A stretch of 39,817 nucleotides of DNA, from contig JANYJJ010000083.1 in assembly GCA_025358485.1 (NCBI GenBank), forward strand, positions 1-39,817. The letters run 5' to 3'. Both the position numbers and the translations under genes were made by a program. Every line of letters starts with the position of its first letter. Position 1 is the first letter of the stretch. This document shows positions 26,682 through 35,777 of this stretch, in pieces. The notes beneath the pieces are model-generated. The model made no database searches and was not told the origin of the DNA. It saw only the letters and a list, made by a program, of their open reading frames with translations. The stretch comes from Burkholderiales bacterium. Lineage in GTDB: Bacteria; Pseudomonadota; Gammaproteobacteria; Burkholderiales; Burkholderiaceae_C.

Positions 26682-27428
26682 TCAGCGGAAGATCGTCGTG
26701 ACGCCGCCAGAATTGACCTTAATTACGCGACCCAAGACTCTGCCGGACGAGTCGATTCGCAAACATTCGTACCCCGTGAGCGGTACGCTGCCCGGCACCT
26801 GATTGACGATGCACAACAACGCATTGCCTCCAGTGTCCGCATCCAGTGTCCAGGTGATGGTGGCAGTGTCGGCGACCACAGCCTTGGTGTTATTCGTGTA
26901 GTCGATTCCTGTGCCAATTGGCCCAGATTGCCCAATTTTTGCCGACGTGGGTAAGTTGGCGGTTTGCGAGATCACTGAGTACACACCGCCATCAGCGTCG
27001 ATTGAACCCAACTGAACGTAGGGGTTCGCCGTAAAAAACAAATTAAATTTGCTCAGGCTGATAACTACACCCGCTCGTTTGATCGTGGTGGTTTGCAAGG
27101 CGGCCAAGGTCGGCTTGCCTTCAAATGTGGTGCTCGCTTGGGGCACGTATGCGTCGGTGAAGGTGTACGACTCAACCCCAAGCGTTCCTGTTAAGTCATA
27201 GGTGTGGGCCGTTTGGACGAATGTCGACATAACACTGGCCACGGGGAAGTCAACTCCAGTGGGTGGCACCACGACTGGCGGATCGACGACCGGGTTTCCT
27301 CCCGGCGCAGGTGTCGCTCCACTACCGCCACCGCAAGCTGTCAGCAGAGCTGCCGAGCACAGCACAACGGCTGAAAAGCGAAGCTGTTTGGCCATTTGGC
27401 TTTGAAAGTCTGAGTGTCGCGTCTGCAT
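26682..27428 (-). CDS. Lipoprotein of unknown function
   Basis: 248 residues. The signal peptide [15 protein letters not shown] has a lipobox LTAC ending in the Cys to be lipidated, followed by Gly/Ser and a Pro/Val linker ([10 protein letters not shown] and PPVVVPPTG). The mature domain is rich in Thr, Val and Gly with a beta-type pattern ([39 protein letters not shown]). It has two Cys near the C-terminus (LLC and YEC) that could pair. I recognise no family. A second ATG at 27395 gives a more typical 20-residue signal peptide and may be the true start. Base composition is less GC-rich than the neighbours, hinting at an accessory gene. Confidence 0.75.
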   Translation of the reverse strand: MQTRHSDFQSQMAKQLRFSAVVLCSAALLTACGGGSGATPAPGGNPVVDPPVVVPPTGVDFPVASVMSTFVQTAHTYDLTGTLGVESYTFTDAYVPQASTTFEGKPTLAALQTTTIKRAGVVISLSKFNLFFTANPYVQLGSIDADGGVYSVISQTANLPTSAKIGQSGPIGTGIDYTNNTKAVVADTATITWTLDADTGGNALLCIVNQVPGSVPLTGYECLRIDSSGRVLGRVIKVNSGGVTTIFR

Positions 27429-27572
27429 TTGTCGTCATCCGAAAATTGGGTTGGACGTAGCGTAATTCAGCTTTGTTCCTTGCGTGAGGTTTGCCACCCT
27501 GATCGGCCGACTTTTCTCGATTTTTGAGTGGTTAGCCCCCTGACTTGGGGGGGGGCAGGGAGAGCATACGTT

Positions 27573-28337
27573 TCAACCGTATCGATTCACCAGCAGCCCC
27601 AAGCCGTCAATCTCCACTTCCACTTCGCTGCCCGGCTTCATGGGCAGCACACCCAGCGACGTACCGCACAGGATCACGTCACCGGGCACCAGCGTCATGT
27701 CGGCAGAGATGCGAGAGACCAACTCGAGCGGTGAAAACACCATGTCGCGCAGCGCAAAGTTCTGGCGTTCACGACCCCCAACGCGCGTGCGCAAGGTGGC
27801 GGCCGCGAAGTTGAAATCGGTTTCTATCACCGGCCCCAACACGCCGAAGCTGTCGTAGCTTTTTGCGCGCGCCCACTGCGGAAAGCTGGGGTCGCGGTGC
27901 AACACTTCGACGGCAGTGACGTCGTTGGCGCAGGTGTAGCCGAAAACGTGTTCGCCAGCGTCTTCAACGCTGACATGGCGGCATGTTTTGCCGATGACCA
28001 CGGCCAGCTCGCCTTCGAAGGCCACACGGCCGACATCACCGGCAGGCGGCACGATGGTTTGCTGATGCGCCGCGCAGCTGCTGTTGGCTTTCAAAAAGTA
28101 AAGAGGCTCGGTGGGCGTGGCCCAGCCGTTTTTTTCGGCCAACGCGTGAAAGTTGTTCCATAGGCCGATCATTTTGCTGGGCGTGCAAGGTGTCAGCCAC
28201 TCCAGTTGATCGATTGCAATGCGTTCAGACGTAGGCAATGGCTGCTCGAACATATTGCCTTCGTGCACTTGCACGGTCGCACCCTCGACGAGGCCAAATG
28301 CTTCGCGATTCGCGTGTTTAAAGCGCATCCATTTCAT
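27573..28337 (-). CDS. Fumarylacetoacetate hydrolase-family protein
   Basis: 254 residues. Metal ligands of the FAH fold are visible as FEGELAVVIGK (E-x-E) and YTCANDVTA (Asp), followed by the KSYDSFGVLGP and PGDVILCGTSLG motifs. Members include 2-hydroxyhepta-2,4-diene-1,7-dioate isomerase, acylpyruvases and oxaloacetate decarboxylases, so the substrate is open; no neighbouring catabolic genes specify it. ATG 28337; a second Met three codons later is possible. It diverges from ccmA across about 190 bp. Downstream is a C5/G9 hairpin (27536-27555) without a T-run. Confidence 0.85.
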   Translation of the reverse strand: MKWMRFKHANREAFGLVEGATVQVHEGNMFEQPLPTSERIAIDQLEWLTPCTPSKMIGLWNNFHALAEKNGWATPTEPLYFLKANSSCAAHQQTIVPPAGDVGRVAFEGELAVVIGKTCRHVSVEDAGEHVFGYTCANDVTAVEVLHRDPSFPQWARAKSYDSFGVLGPVIETDFNFAAATLRTRVGGRERQNFALRDMVFSPLELVSRISADMTLVPGDVILCGTSLGVLPMKPGSEVEVEIDGLGLLVNRYG

Positions 28338-28529
28338 CGTATTTTCCCTGTGTTGTTGGGCTACCTCGACAGGCGCTCAAACCGCATGGCCTTGTCGCCT
28401 GGAAGCGTCTCGTTCAGCATAGACAATCTGCACATGCTTGTTTTGTTTTTTCCACGATGAGATTTTCGCCACAGTTTTTTCTTCGCGTTTGTGCAACGCC
28501 GTTGCCTGACCTGTTGCTGCGCCAGCGCC

Positions 28530-29147
28530 GTGCTTGAACTGCGATCTTTGTCATGCGTGCGCGGTGGACGCAGTCTGTTCAATGATGTGTCTTTGAGCTT
28601 GTCTGATGGGCAGTTGCTGCGTGTCACCGGCATGAACGGCGCAGGCAAAACCAGTCTGCTGCGCAGCTTGTGCGGCCTGATGGCCCCGGCTTCCGGCCAA
28701 GTGCTTTGGCAGGGTGCCGACGTGCACCGCCTGCGCGACGAGTTCAACGCCCAAATGATTTATGTGGGCCATGCCGCGGCGCTCAAAGACGAGTTGTCGG
28801 CTTCGGAAAATTTGACTGCCGCAGCGCTGCTGGGTGGCCATGCGGTGAGTTCTGCTGCGGCGAAGGCGGCGTTGGCGCAGGCCGGGTTGAGCGGCCGTGA
28901 AAGGCTGCCAGCGCGCAACTTGTCGCAGGGTCAGCGACGTCGTGTGGCCTTGGCGCGATTGGCGTTGAAAAGCAGCGCCCGCTTGTGGATCTTGGACGAG
29001 CCCTTCAACGCGCTCGACACCGCCGCCACCGATTGGCTGCTGGGCCTGATCACCGCGCACTTGACTGGTGGCGGCTTGGTGGTGCTGACCAGCCACCAGC
29101 CTGTTGCGCTGCCTGAATCGGTTCAACAAGTGGTGTTGGCACTGTGA
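28530..29147 (+). CDS. ccmA: Haem exporter ATP-binding protein CcmA
   Basis: 205 residues from GTG 28530. Walker A GMNGAGKTSL, signature LSQGQRRRVALARL and Walker B LWILDEPFNALD are complete. CcmA is the ATPase of the CcmABCD complex, which with CcmC releases holo-CcmE in cytochrome c maturation. A GTG at 28491 would add 13 Cys-rich residues not typical of CcmA; neither start has a clear Shine-Dalgarno. First gene of the nine-gene ccm operon. Its stop overlaps the ccmB start (GTGA). Confidence 0.92.
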   Translation: MLELRSLSCVRGGRSLFNDVSLSLSDGQLLRVTGMNGAGKTSLLRSLCGLMAPASGQVLWQGADVHRLRDEFNAQMIYVGHAAALKDELSASENLTAAALLGGHAVSSAAAKAALAQAGLSGRERLPARNLSQGQRRRVALARLALKSSARLWILDEPFNALDTAATDWLLGLITAHLTGGGLVVLTSHQPVALPESVQQVVLAL

Positions 29148-29839
29148 GCCCCGCCACTTCATCCAGCTCCGCTTGGAACGGCATGCGCTGCATCTTCATG
29201 CGCGATTTGCGCATCGCGCTGCGCCGCCGCGCCGACACGTTGGCGGCGCTGTTTTTTTTCGTGATTGTGGTCAGCTTGTTCCCGCTCGGCGTCGGCCCCG
29301 AGCCTGCGCTGCTGCGCAGCATGGCTGCGGGCGTGGTGTGGGTGGCGGCGCTGCTTGCGTCCATGTTGTCGTTGGCGCGGCTGTTTGCCGACGACCACCA
29401 TGACGGCACCTTAGAGCAACTGTTGCTGTCGGCCACGCCCTTGCCGCTGCTGGTGTTTGCCAAGATGGCCGCGCATTGGCTGGCCAGCGGCCTGTTGCTG
29501 GCGTTGATCTCGCCGTTGTTGGCTTTGCAGTTCGACATGTCCGCGTCGGGCATTGGTGTTTTGGCTTTGTCGCTGCTGCTCGGCACGCCCTTGCTCAGCC
29601 TGATAGGCGGCATCGGCGCAGCGCTCACGGTGGGGGTTCGCGGTGGTGGGGTGTTGTTGTCCTTGCTGGTGCTGCCGCTGTATGTGCCGGTGATAATCTT
29701 TGGTGCTGGTGCGGTAGAGGCCAGCAATTCCGGGCTCGGCGTCGTCGGCCACTTCTCACTGCTCGGTGCCATGCTGGTGCTGGCCCTGTTTTTGGCACCG
29801 CTGGCCACCGCGGCGGCCTTGCGAATTTCCATCGAATGA
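29144..29839 (+). CDS. ccmB: Haem exporter permease CcmB
   Basis: 231 residues, very hydrophobic with about six membrane segments. Family motifs are FMRDLRIALRRRADTLAALFFF near the N-terminus, ADDHHDGTLEQLLLS and the LPLYVPVIIFGAGAV helix. It is the membrane partner of CcmA. Start is GTG 29144 overlapping the ccmA TGA, and the end overlaps the ATG of a 15-codon frame that bridges to ccmC. Confidence 0.93.
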   Translation: MSPATSSSSAWNGMRCIFMRDLRIALRRRADTLAALFFFVIVVSLFPLGVGPEPALLRSMAAGVVWVAALLASMLSLARLFADDHHDGTLEQLLLSATPLPLLVFAKMAAHWLASGLLLALISPLLALQFDMSASGIGVLALSLLLGTPLLSLIGGIGAALTVGVRGGGVLLSLLVLPLYVPVIIFGAGAVEASNSGLGVVGHFSLLGAMLVLALFLAPLATAAALRISIE

Positions 29840-29883
29840 ATTTCTTCATAGACATGCCGTCCGCTCGGAGCCCGTCGCAGTGA
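29836..29883 (+). CDS. Possible 15-codon coupling ORF between ccmB and ccmC
   Basis: ATG at 29836 overlaps the ccmB TGA (ATGA), reads MNFFIDMPSARSPSQ and stops at a TGA (29881-29883) that overlaps the ccmC GTG start (GTGA). The Shine-Dalgarno-like GGAG for ccmC (29867-29870) lies within it. The peptide has no recognisable function. Its value may be to carry ribosomes across the 40-bp gap between ccmB and ccmC, in an operon where nearly all other junctions overlap directly. Chance is also possible for so short a frame. Confidence 0.35.
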   Translation: MNFFIDMPSARSPSQ

Positions 29884-30635
29884 GCGCTGCTCCAAAAATC
29901 AATTGGTTCAAGTACGCCGCGCCACAAAGCTTGCACGCATTGGCGGGCGCTGCGCTGCCGTGGTTCGTTGCGGCGGGCGTTTTGCTCGCCGTGGTGGGAC
30001 TGTGGATAGGTCTGGGCTCAGCACCCACCGACGCCCAGCAAGGTGAGGTTTACCGCATCATCTTCATCCACGTACCTGCCGCCTGGATGTCGATGGTGAT
30101 CTATTTGGCGATGGCGTTTTGGGCCGGTGTGGGCTTGGTTTTCAACGCGCGGAGCGCATCGGCCTTGGCACTGTCGTTGGCACCTACGGGTGCCTTGATG
30201 ACCTTTATTGCCCTGTGGACGGGCGCGCTGTGGGGGAAGCCCACCTGGGGCGCGTGGTGGGTGTGGGACGCGCGGCTCACGTCGGAATTGATATTGCTGT
30301 TTTTGTACATCGGCTACTTGTCGCTGCACGCAGCCATTGACGACACCCGCCGCGCTGATCGCGCCGCCGCGTTGCTGGCTTTGGTGGGCGTGGTCAACGT
30401 GCCCATCATTTACTTTTCGGTGAAGTGGTGGAACACCTTGCATCAGGGCGCATCGGTCAGCCTTTTGCGCGCGCCCAGCATGGCTACCACCATGCTCACC
30501 GGCATGCTGATCATGTCCCTGGCGTTTTGGATGTACAGCATGGCCGTGGCGTTGCTGCGGCTGCGCGTGATTTTGTTGGAGCGCGAGCAGCATGCTGCGT
30601 GGGCTCAACAAACTTTGGCAGAGATGCGCGCATGA
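29880..30635 (+). CDS. ccmC: Haem-handling protein CcmC
   Basis: 251 residues with six predicted membrane segments. The periplasmic Trp-rich WWD motif is WGAWWVWDARLTSELILLF, and the two external His ligands lie in FIHVPAAW and NTLHQGAS. CcmC binds haem and delivers it to CcmE. GTG at 29880 has GGAG nine bases upstream and gives the normal family start; an upstream in-frame extension overlapping ccmB is not family-like and was rejected. The stop overlaps the ccmD start (ATGA). Confidence 0.94.
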   Translation: MSAAPKINWFKYAAPQSLHALAGAALPWFVAAGVLLAVVGLWIGLGSAPTDAQQGEVYRIIFIHVPAAWMSMVIYLAMAFWAGVGLVFNARSASALALSLAPTGALMTFIALWTGALWGKPTWGAWWVWDARLTSELILLFLYIGYLSLHAAIDDTRRADRAAALLALVGVVNVPIIYFSVKWWNTLHQGASVSLLRAPSMATTMLTGMLIMSLAFWMYSMAVALLRLRVILLEREQHAAWAQQTLAEMRA

Positions 30636-30835
30636 AATCCAACATGATTTGGAACTTGAACTGGGCCAGTGCGTCTGACTTTTTGGCCATGGGCGGCTAC
30701 GGGCTGTATGTGTGGGGCTCGTTCGGCGTGTCGGCCTTGGTGATGATGATCGAGGTGTGGTCGCTGGCAGCGCGGCGGAGCGCACTTCGCGACCTTCACA
30801 CCGACGCGAACGCAAGCAATTTGGAGAATTCCTGA
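30632..30835 (+). CDS. ccmD: Haem exporter subunit CcmD
   Basis: 67 residues with one hydrophobic segment, MGGYGLYVWGSFGVSALVMM, in the position typical of CcmD, followed by a basic cytoplasmic stretch (SLAARRSALRDL). CcmD is a small membrane protein needed for release of holo-CcmE. Start at ATG 30632 overlaps the ccmC stop; a longer frame lies inside ccmC and is not used. The stop is followed immediately by the ccmE ATG. Confidence 0.9.
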   Translation: MKSNMIWNLNWASASDFLAMGGYGLYVWGSFGVSALVMMIEVWSLAARRSALRDLHTDANASNLENS

Positions 30836-31315
30836 ATGAAAGCCAGAACCAAGCGCGGCGTGGCCATCGCCGTCGGTCTGACCGCCTTGGGTGTGGCGGC
30901 GGCTTTGGTGCTGAACGCCTTCCAAAGCAATGTGGTGTTCTTCTTCAGCCCCACGCAAGTGGCTGCGAATGAGGCCCCACGCGACCGTAACTTTCGCATC
31001 GGTGGCTTGGTGGAGCAGGGCAGCATCAAGCGCGACCCTGCCGGGTTGACGGTCAACTTTGTCGTCACCGATTTGGCCAAAACCATCCCCGTGACTTACA
31101 CCGGCTTGCTGCCAGATTTGTTCCGCGAAGGCAAAGGCGTGGTCGCACAAGGCAAGCTCGGTGCCGACGGCTTGTTCCGTGCTGACCAAGTGCTGGCGAA
31201 GCATGACGAGAACTACATGCCGCCCGAAGCGGCCGACGCGCTCAAGCGGGCGCAGGCGGGCTCTATGTCGGCCGCAGCGACCATGAAATCTACCGGGAAA
31301 GAGAGCAAGCCATGA
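30836..31315 (+). CDS. ccmE: Haem chaperone CcmE
   Basis: 159 residues. N-terminal basic stretch (MKARTKRG) and membrane anchor, then the OB-fold domain [20 protein letters not shown] and the haem-binding [10 protein letters not shown] with His123 and Tyr127. It binds haem covalently through the His and passes it to CcmF/H. The C-terminal tail is Ala/Lys-rich. It begins directly after the ccmD stop and overlaps the ccmF start (ATGA). Confidence 0.96.
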   Translation: MKARTKRGVAIAVGLTALGVAAALVLNAFQSNVVFFFSPTQVAANEAPRDRNFRIGGLVEQGSIKRDPAGLTVNFVVTDLAKTIPVTYTGLLPDLFREGKGVVAQGKLGADGLFRADQVLAKHDENYMPPEAADALKRAQAGSMSAAATMKSTGKESKP

Positions 31316-33318
31316 TTCCTGAACTCGGTCATTTCGCCCTCATCTTGGCGCTGACGATGGCGCTGTCGCAAAGCGTGTTGCCGCTCATCGGCGCGAAAAC
31401 CGGCAACGTGGCCTGGATGGCGTTGGCGCGGCCCTCGGCCTGGGGCCAATTTTTGTTTGTGGGCTTGGCCTACGGCTGCCTGACTCACGCCTTCATCAAC
31501 AACGACTTCTCGGTGTTGTTGGCCGCGCAGCACTCCAATTCCACCTTGCCGCTCGTTTACCGAATCACAGCCGTGTGGGGCAACCACGAAGGCTCGATCC
31601 TGTTGTGGTCGCTGATTTTGTCGGGCTGGACGTTGGCCGTGGCCATCTTCTCCAAGCAGCTGGACGACCGCATGATTGCGCGCGTGTTGGGCGTGATGGG
31701 CCTCATCAGTTGCGGTTTCATTTTGTTCACCTTGCTGACGTCCAACCCCTTCCTTCGCTTGCTGCCTGCCGCGGCTGACGGGCGCGATTTGAATCCCTTG
31801 CTGCAAGACGCTGGAATGATCATTCATCCGCCCACGCTCTACATGGGCTACGTTGGTTTTGTGGTGGCGTTTGCATTTGCTATTGCTGCGCTTTTGGCCG
31901 GTCGACTCGATGCGGCTTGGGCCCGTTGGTCGCGTCCATGGACCACAGCCGCATGGTGCTTTCTGACGGTGGGCATCGCCTTGGGCAGCTTCTGGGCGTA
32001 CTACGAGCTGGGCTGGGGCGGTTGGTGGTTTTGGGACCCGGTTGAGAATGCGTCTTTCATGCCGTGGTTGGTCGGTACGGCCTTGATGCACTCGCTGTCG
32101 GTCACAGAAAAGCGCGGCGGCTTCAAGATGTGGACGGCGCTGTTGGCCATCTTGACTTTCAGTTTGTCGCTGCTGGGCACCTTCATCGTTCGGTCGGGTG
32201 TGCTGAGCTCGGTGCACGCGTTTGCCACCGACCCAGCGCGCGGCATTTTCATCCTTGGTTTTTTGGCGGTGGTGATCGGTGGCTCGCTGTTGTTGTTTGC
32301 CTTGCGCGCACCCAAGGTCAGCGCAGGTGGCAGTTTTGAGATGGTGTCGCGCGAGTCCATGCTGCTGGCCAACAACGTCCTTTTGGTGGTGGCTGCCGCC
32401 GCCGTTTTACTGGGCACGATTTACCCCTTGGTGCTCGACGCCATGGGCATGGGCAAGCTCTCGGTCGGCCCGCCTTACTTCGTGGCGGTGTTCGTGCCCT
32501 TGATGGCTCCGGCTTTGTTTTTGATGGGCGTGGGCCCGATGACGCGTTGGCGCAAAGCCGAGGTCATGGACTTGGGAAAACGCCTGCGATGGGCCTTCGC
32601 TGTGAGCTTTGCATCTGCCGTGATCGCGCCGTTTGTGCTGGGCCATTGGACCCCCATGGTTGGCTTTGGCTTGCTGCTGGCCGCGTGGATTGCCAGCACC
32701 GCTGTGGTCAATTTGGTGATGCGCGTGCGTGAGCATCCAGCGCCTGCGGCGACGGCTTTGGCCGCGCAGCCTGGCAGCTACTACGGCATGTTGTTGGCCC
32801 ACTTTGGCGTGGCGGTGTTCATCGTTGGTGTGACCATGGTGAGTGGCTACTCGACCGAATCAGACGTGCGCATGGAAGTCGGCGACACCACGGCTGCCGG
32901 CCAGTATCAAGTGCGCATGGACGGCGTCAAGCGCGTCGTCGGCCCCAACTACGTGTCGTCCCAGGCCAGCCTCAGCGTCACCGAGAACGGCAAACTTGTG
33001 GGCGTGCTCACACCCGAGCGTCGTGTCTACAACGTCAGTCGTTCACCGATGACTGAAGTCGCGATTGACCGCGGCATCACGCGTGATGTTTACGTGGCGC
33101 TTGGCGAGCCTGTGAGCGCCACCGCATGGAGCGTGCGCGTGCATCACAAGCCGTTTGTGAATCTGATTTGGATCGGCTGCCTGCTGATGGCCTTCGGCGG
33201 CTTGCTGGCCATCATGGACAGGCGCTATCGCGTTAAGCGTCAGGCATTGGCACCGCAGAGGGCGCCACCTATCGCGCCCGCAGCGAAGCCTGTTGAAACA
33301 CCAGCCGTGATCGCTTGA
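31312..33318 (+). CDS. ccmF: Cytochrome c haem lyase subunit CcmF
   Basis: 668 residues and around 14-15 membrane segments. The WWD motif is [20 protein letters not shown], and the conserved His residues appear in [26 protein letters not shown] and [10 protein letters not shown]. CcmF with CcmH ligates haem to the CxxCH of apocytochromes in the periplasm. A periplasmic domain near the C-terminus ([19 protein letters not shown]) precedes the last helix. ATG 31312 overlaps ccmE. Confidence 0.96.
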   Translation: MIPELGHFALILALTMALSQSVLPLIGAKTGNVAWMALARPSAWGQFLFVGLAYGCLTHAFINNDFSVLLAAQHSNSTLPLVYRITAVWGNHEGSILLWSLILSGWTLAVAIFSKQLDDRMIARVLGVMGLISCGFILFTLLTSNPFLRLLPAAADGRDLNPLLQDAGMIIHPPTLYMGYVGFVVAFAFAIAALLAGRLDAAWARWSRPWTTAAWCFLTVGIALGSFWAYYELGWGGWWFWDPVENASFMPWLVGTALMHSLSVTEKRGGFKMWTALLAILTFSLSLLGTFIVRSGVLSSVHAFATDPARGIFILGFLAVVIGGSLLLFALRAPKVSAGGSFEMVSRESMLLANNVLLVVAAAAVLLGTIYPLVLDAMGMGKLSVGPPYFVAVFVPLMAPALFLMGVGPMTRWRKAEVMDLGKRLRWAFAVSFASAVIAPFVLGHWTPMVGFGLLLAAWIASTAVVNLVMRVREHPAPAATALAAQPGSYYGMLLAHFGVAVFIVGVTMVSGYSTESDVRMEVGDTTAAGQYQVRMDGVKRVVGPNYVSSQASLSVTENGKLVGVLTPERRVYNVSRSPMTEVAIDRGITRDVYVALGEPVSATAWSVRVHHKPFVNLIWIGCLLMAFGGLLAIMDRRYRVKRQALAPQRAPPIAPAAKPVETPAVIA

Positions 33319-33341
33319 AAAGCTTGAATCGTCAGAAACGA

Positions 33342-33866
33342 ATGAAGCGCTATTTGCTGCCGCTGTTGATTTTTTTGGTGCTGGTTGGCTTTTTTGCTGT
33401 GGGCTTGAACCTCAACCCACGTGAAGTGCCGTCGCCCTTGATCGGCAAACCCGCGCCCGTGTTCAGCCTGCCGCGTCTGGACGACGCGTCAAAAAAGTTC
33501 TCGGCACAAGACATGAAGGGCAAAGTTTGGGTCGTCAACGTGTGGGCTTCGTGGTGCGCGCCGTGCCGTCAAGAACACGTGTTGGTGACTGAGATGGCCA
33601 AGCGCGGCGGTGTCCCGGTGGTGGGCTTGAATTACAAAGACCAGCCAACCAACGCACGGGCTTGGTTGGCAGAGCTGGGCAACCCGTATGCGGCCACGGC
33701 GTCTGACCTGGAAGGCTTGGTGGGCATCGATTTTGGTGTCTACGGCGTGCCAGAAACTTTTGTCATCGACCAAGCCGGTGTGATCCGTTTCAAGCACATA
33801 GGCCCGTTGACCGCCGATGCCTTGCAGGCAAAAATTTTGCCGATGTTGAGGAAGCTCGGTGCGTAA
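33342..33866 (+). CDS. ccmG: Thiol:disulfide interchange protein CcmG/DsbE
   Basis: 174 residues from ATG 33342. It has an N-terminal membrane anchor (LLPLLIFLVLVGFFAVGL) and a thioredoxin-fold domain whose active site WASWCAPCRQE carries Cys72 and Cys75; the cis-Pro motif is GVPETFVID. CcmG keeps the haem-binding Cys residues of apocytochrome c reduced in the periplasm. A TTG at 33315 overlapping the ccmF stop would add nine basic residues and is an alternative start, supported by the overlap pattern elsewhere. Its last eight bases overlap ccmH. Confidence 0.93.
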   Translation: MKRYLLPLLIFLVLVGFFAVGLNLNPREVPSPLIGKPAPVFSLPRLDDASKKFSAQDMKGKVWVVNVWASWCAPCRQEHVLVTEMAKRGGVPVVGLNYKDQPTNARAWLAELGNPYAATASDLEGLVGIDFGVYGVPETFVIDQAGVIRFKHIGPLTADALQAKILPMLRKLGA

Positions 33867-34431
33867 TTTTTTTCTGGTTTTGTGGATGACATGTGCTGCT
33901 GCGCCCTGGGCAGCAGCCCAAGCTGTGACCCCGGCCGTGACGCCGGCCGTGACACCAGCCACGCCGCATCAAGCGCCCAGCACCTTTGCCGACCCTGTTT
34001 TAGAAGCCCGTGTGCTGGTCATTGCCGAAGAACTGCGCTGCTTGGTTTGCCAAAATGAAACCATCGCTGCATCGCACGCCGACTTGGCCATCGACCTGCG
34101 CAAGCAAATTCGCACCAAGCTGGTCGAGGGTCAATCGCAGCAACAAATTCTGGATTTCATGGCCGACCGCTACGGCGACTTCGTGCTGTACCGGCCTCGC
34201 CTGAAAGCGAGCACCATCATGTTGTGGGCGGGGCCGTTTGCCTTGTTGATGGTGGCGTTGGCTGCGCTGACCATGAACATACGCCGCCGTCGGCAAAGCA
34301 TTTCCAGCACCAAGTTGAGCCCTGCCGATGCCGAACGCGCGCAACGCTTGCTGGACGGCGCGGTGGTTGCCAACACGGTGCCGCCTGCCAACAAGGCAAC
34401 GCCTGCCAATAGAACCACGCCTTCACCATGA
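33859..34431 (+). CDS. ccmH: Cytochrome c maturation protein CcmH
   Basis: 190 residues. A signal peptide ends near AAAQA, followed by a repeat VTPAVTPAVTPA and then the CcmH domain with LRCLVCQN, whose Cys61 and Cys64 form the redox pair, and DLAIDLRKQIRTKLVEG. A membrane segment (TIMLWAGPFALLMVALAAL) follows. The GTG start at 33859 lies eight bases inside ccmG. CcmH reduces apocytochrome Cys residues together with CcmG. The TPR part is separate as CcmI, overlapping its stop by four bases (ATGA). Confidence 0.93.
   Translation: MRNFFLVLWMTCAAAPWAAAQAVTPAVTPAVTPATPHQAPSTFADPVLEARVLVIAEELRCLVCQNETIAASHADLAIDLRKQIRTKLVEGQSQQQILDFMADRYGDFVLYRPRLKASTIMLWAGPFALLMVALAALTMNIRRRRQSISSTKLSPADAERAQRLLDGAVVANTVPPANKATPANRTTPSP
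33925..33960 (+). repeat. Three 12-bp tandem repeats in ccmH
   Basis: GTGACCCCGGCC, GTGACGCCGGCC and GTGACACCAGCC encode VTPA three times just after the signal peptide of CcmH. The third-base differences show the array is not brand new. Confidence 0.85.
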
Positions 34432-35759
34432 CCGTTTTTTGGATATTTGCTGCTGGCTGTGTCGTGCTGGCGCTGGGCCTGTTGTTGCCGGCTTTGCTGC
34501 GTGCGCGAAGTGAAGCGGCCGGTGGCCAAGATGCCGCGCAGGCCAACCTGGCCATCTTGCGTGGACAGTTGTTGCAGCTTGATGCCGAGTTGGCCAATGG
34601 CAGTTTGGACGTCGAACAACACCGTGTGGCGCGCACAGAGATTGCACGCCGCGTGCTCGAAGAAGAAGCCGTTGGCGATGCGCCGCGCACTGCCGGCGCG
34701 TCGCGCAAAACCGCCGTGCTGGTCGGGCTGTGCGTGCCCGTTTTTGCGTTCGCGGCATACACGTATCTCGGCAATTTCGAGGCCATGTCACCACAGGCCA
34801 GAGCCGGTGCGCCCGAGGGTGATGCGACTGGTGAAGTGACCCAGGCTCAGATCACGGCCATGGTCGAAACCTTAGCGCAGCGCATGAAAGAAAAGCCCGA
34901 CGACCCGGTCGGCTGGACGATGCTGGCCAACGCCTACTCGGCCTTGCAGCGCTTCCCCGAAGCCGATGAGGCTTACAAAAAAGCCACTGCGCTGACACCC
35001 AACAACGCCCAGCTTTTGGCCGACCATGCCGACGTTTTGGCCATGATCCAAGGCCGCAGCGCGGCTGGCGAACCACTCAAGTTGATCGAGCGCGCCTTGG
35101 CCATTGAGCCCAACAATTTGAAGGCGCTGGCACTCGCGGGCAGCGCGGCTTATGAGCGCAAAGATTTCCCGACGGCGCTGGGCTATTGGGGCAAAGCGCG
35201 CAAGTTGGCACCCGAGGGTGAATTTGCCAACAGCCTGGACGCCAGCATCGCGGAGATCAAACAAACTGCGCCGGGTGCGGTGGCGATGGGCTCGGGCACG
35301 GGCACGGGCACGGGCGTACCGGCTGGGCCAGTGGCTGCGGGGGCAAGCGCTGCCTCGGTGGCCGTGACTGGCACTGCGACTGGCACCATCACTGGCACTA
35401 TCACAGGCACCATCACCGGCACCATCACCGGCACCATCAGCTTGGCCCCCGCGCTGTTGGCCCGCGCCGCACCCACTGACACCGTCTTCATCTTCGCCCG
35501 CGCTGCAGAAGGCCCGCGGATGCCGTTGGCTTTCGTGAAGAAACAGGTCAGCGACCTGCCGTTCACCTTCTCACTCGACGACAGCATGGCCATGTCGCCG
35601 CAGATGAAGTTGTCGAACTTTGCCGATGTGGTGGTGGGGGCGCGCATCTCCAAGTCGGGTCAGGCCACGCCAACGGCGGGAGACCTGACGGGGCAATCAG
35701 CGCCTTTGAAAACTGGCGGCGCTGCGGTGACGTTGGTGATTGATTCTGTGCAGCCCTGA
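34428..35759 (+). CDS. ccmI: Cytochrome c maturation protein CcmI
   Basis: 443 residues. The N-terminus has a membrane helix (FWIFAAGCVVLALGLLLPALL), a cytoplasmic LRGQLLQLDAEL region, a second helix, then a TPR domain with KPDDPVGWTMLANAYSALQR and EADEAYKKATALTPNNAQLL that holds apocytochrome c. A Gly/Thr-rich linker carries TG repeats and five TGTI units (about residues 287-338), and the C-terminal domain (TVFIFARAAEGPRMPLAFVKKQ; KLSNFADVVVGARISKSG) is the periplasmic CcmI/NrfG-type end. The linker is the only unusual part. It ends the ccm operon and converges with tyrB. Confidence 0.93.
   Translation: MTVFWIFAAGCVVLALGLLLPALLRARSEAAGGQDAAQANLAILRGQLLQLDAELANGSLDVEQHRVARTEIARRVLEEEAVGDAPRTAGASRKTAVLVGLCVPVFAFAAYTYLGNFEAMSPQARAGAPEGDATGEVTQAQITAMVETLAQRMKEKPDDPVGWTMLANAYSALQRFPEADEAYKKATALTPNNAQLLADHADVLAMIQGRSAAGEPLKLIERALAIEPNNLKALALAGSAAYERKDFPTALGYWGKARKLAPEGEFANSLDASIAEIKQTAPGAVAMGSGTGTGTGVPAGPVAAGASAASVAVTGTATGTITGTITGTITGTITGTISLAPALLARAAPTDTVFIFARAAEGPRMPLAFVKKQVSDLPFTFSLDDSMAMSPQMKLSNFADVVVGARISKSGQATPTAGDLTGQSAPLKTGGAAVTLVIDSVQP
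35367..35438 (+). repeat. Six 12-bp tandem repeats in the CcmI linker
   Basis: In-frame units ACTGGCACTGCG, ACTGGCACCATC, ACTGGCACTATC, ACAGGCACCATC and ACCGGCACCATC (twice) encode TGTA then TGTI five times. A shorter GGGCAC triplication (Gly-Thr) lies just upstream near 35295-35312. The units keep the reading frame and sit in a linker, where length variation should be tolerated. Confidence 0.92.
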
Positions 35760-35777
35760 AGACTCAAGACTTCATCT

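Noticed and set aside
31213-32217. Long minus-strand open frame (334 codons) opposite ccmE/ccmF
   Set aside because: His/Gln/Arg-rich composition typical of antisense of GC-rich membrane protein genes; ccmF on the plus strand is unmistakable.
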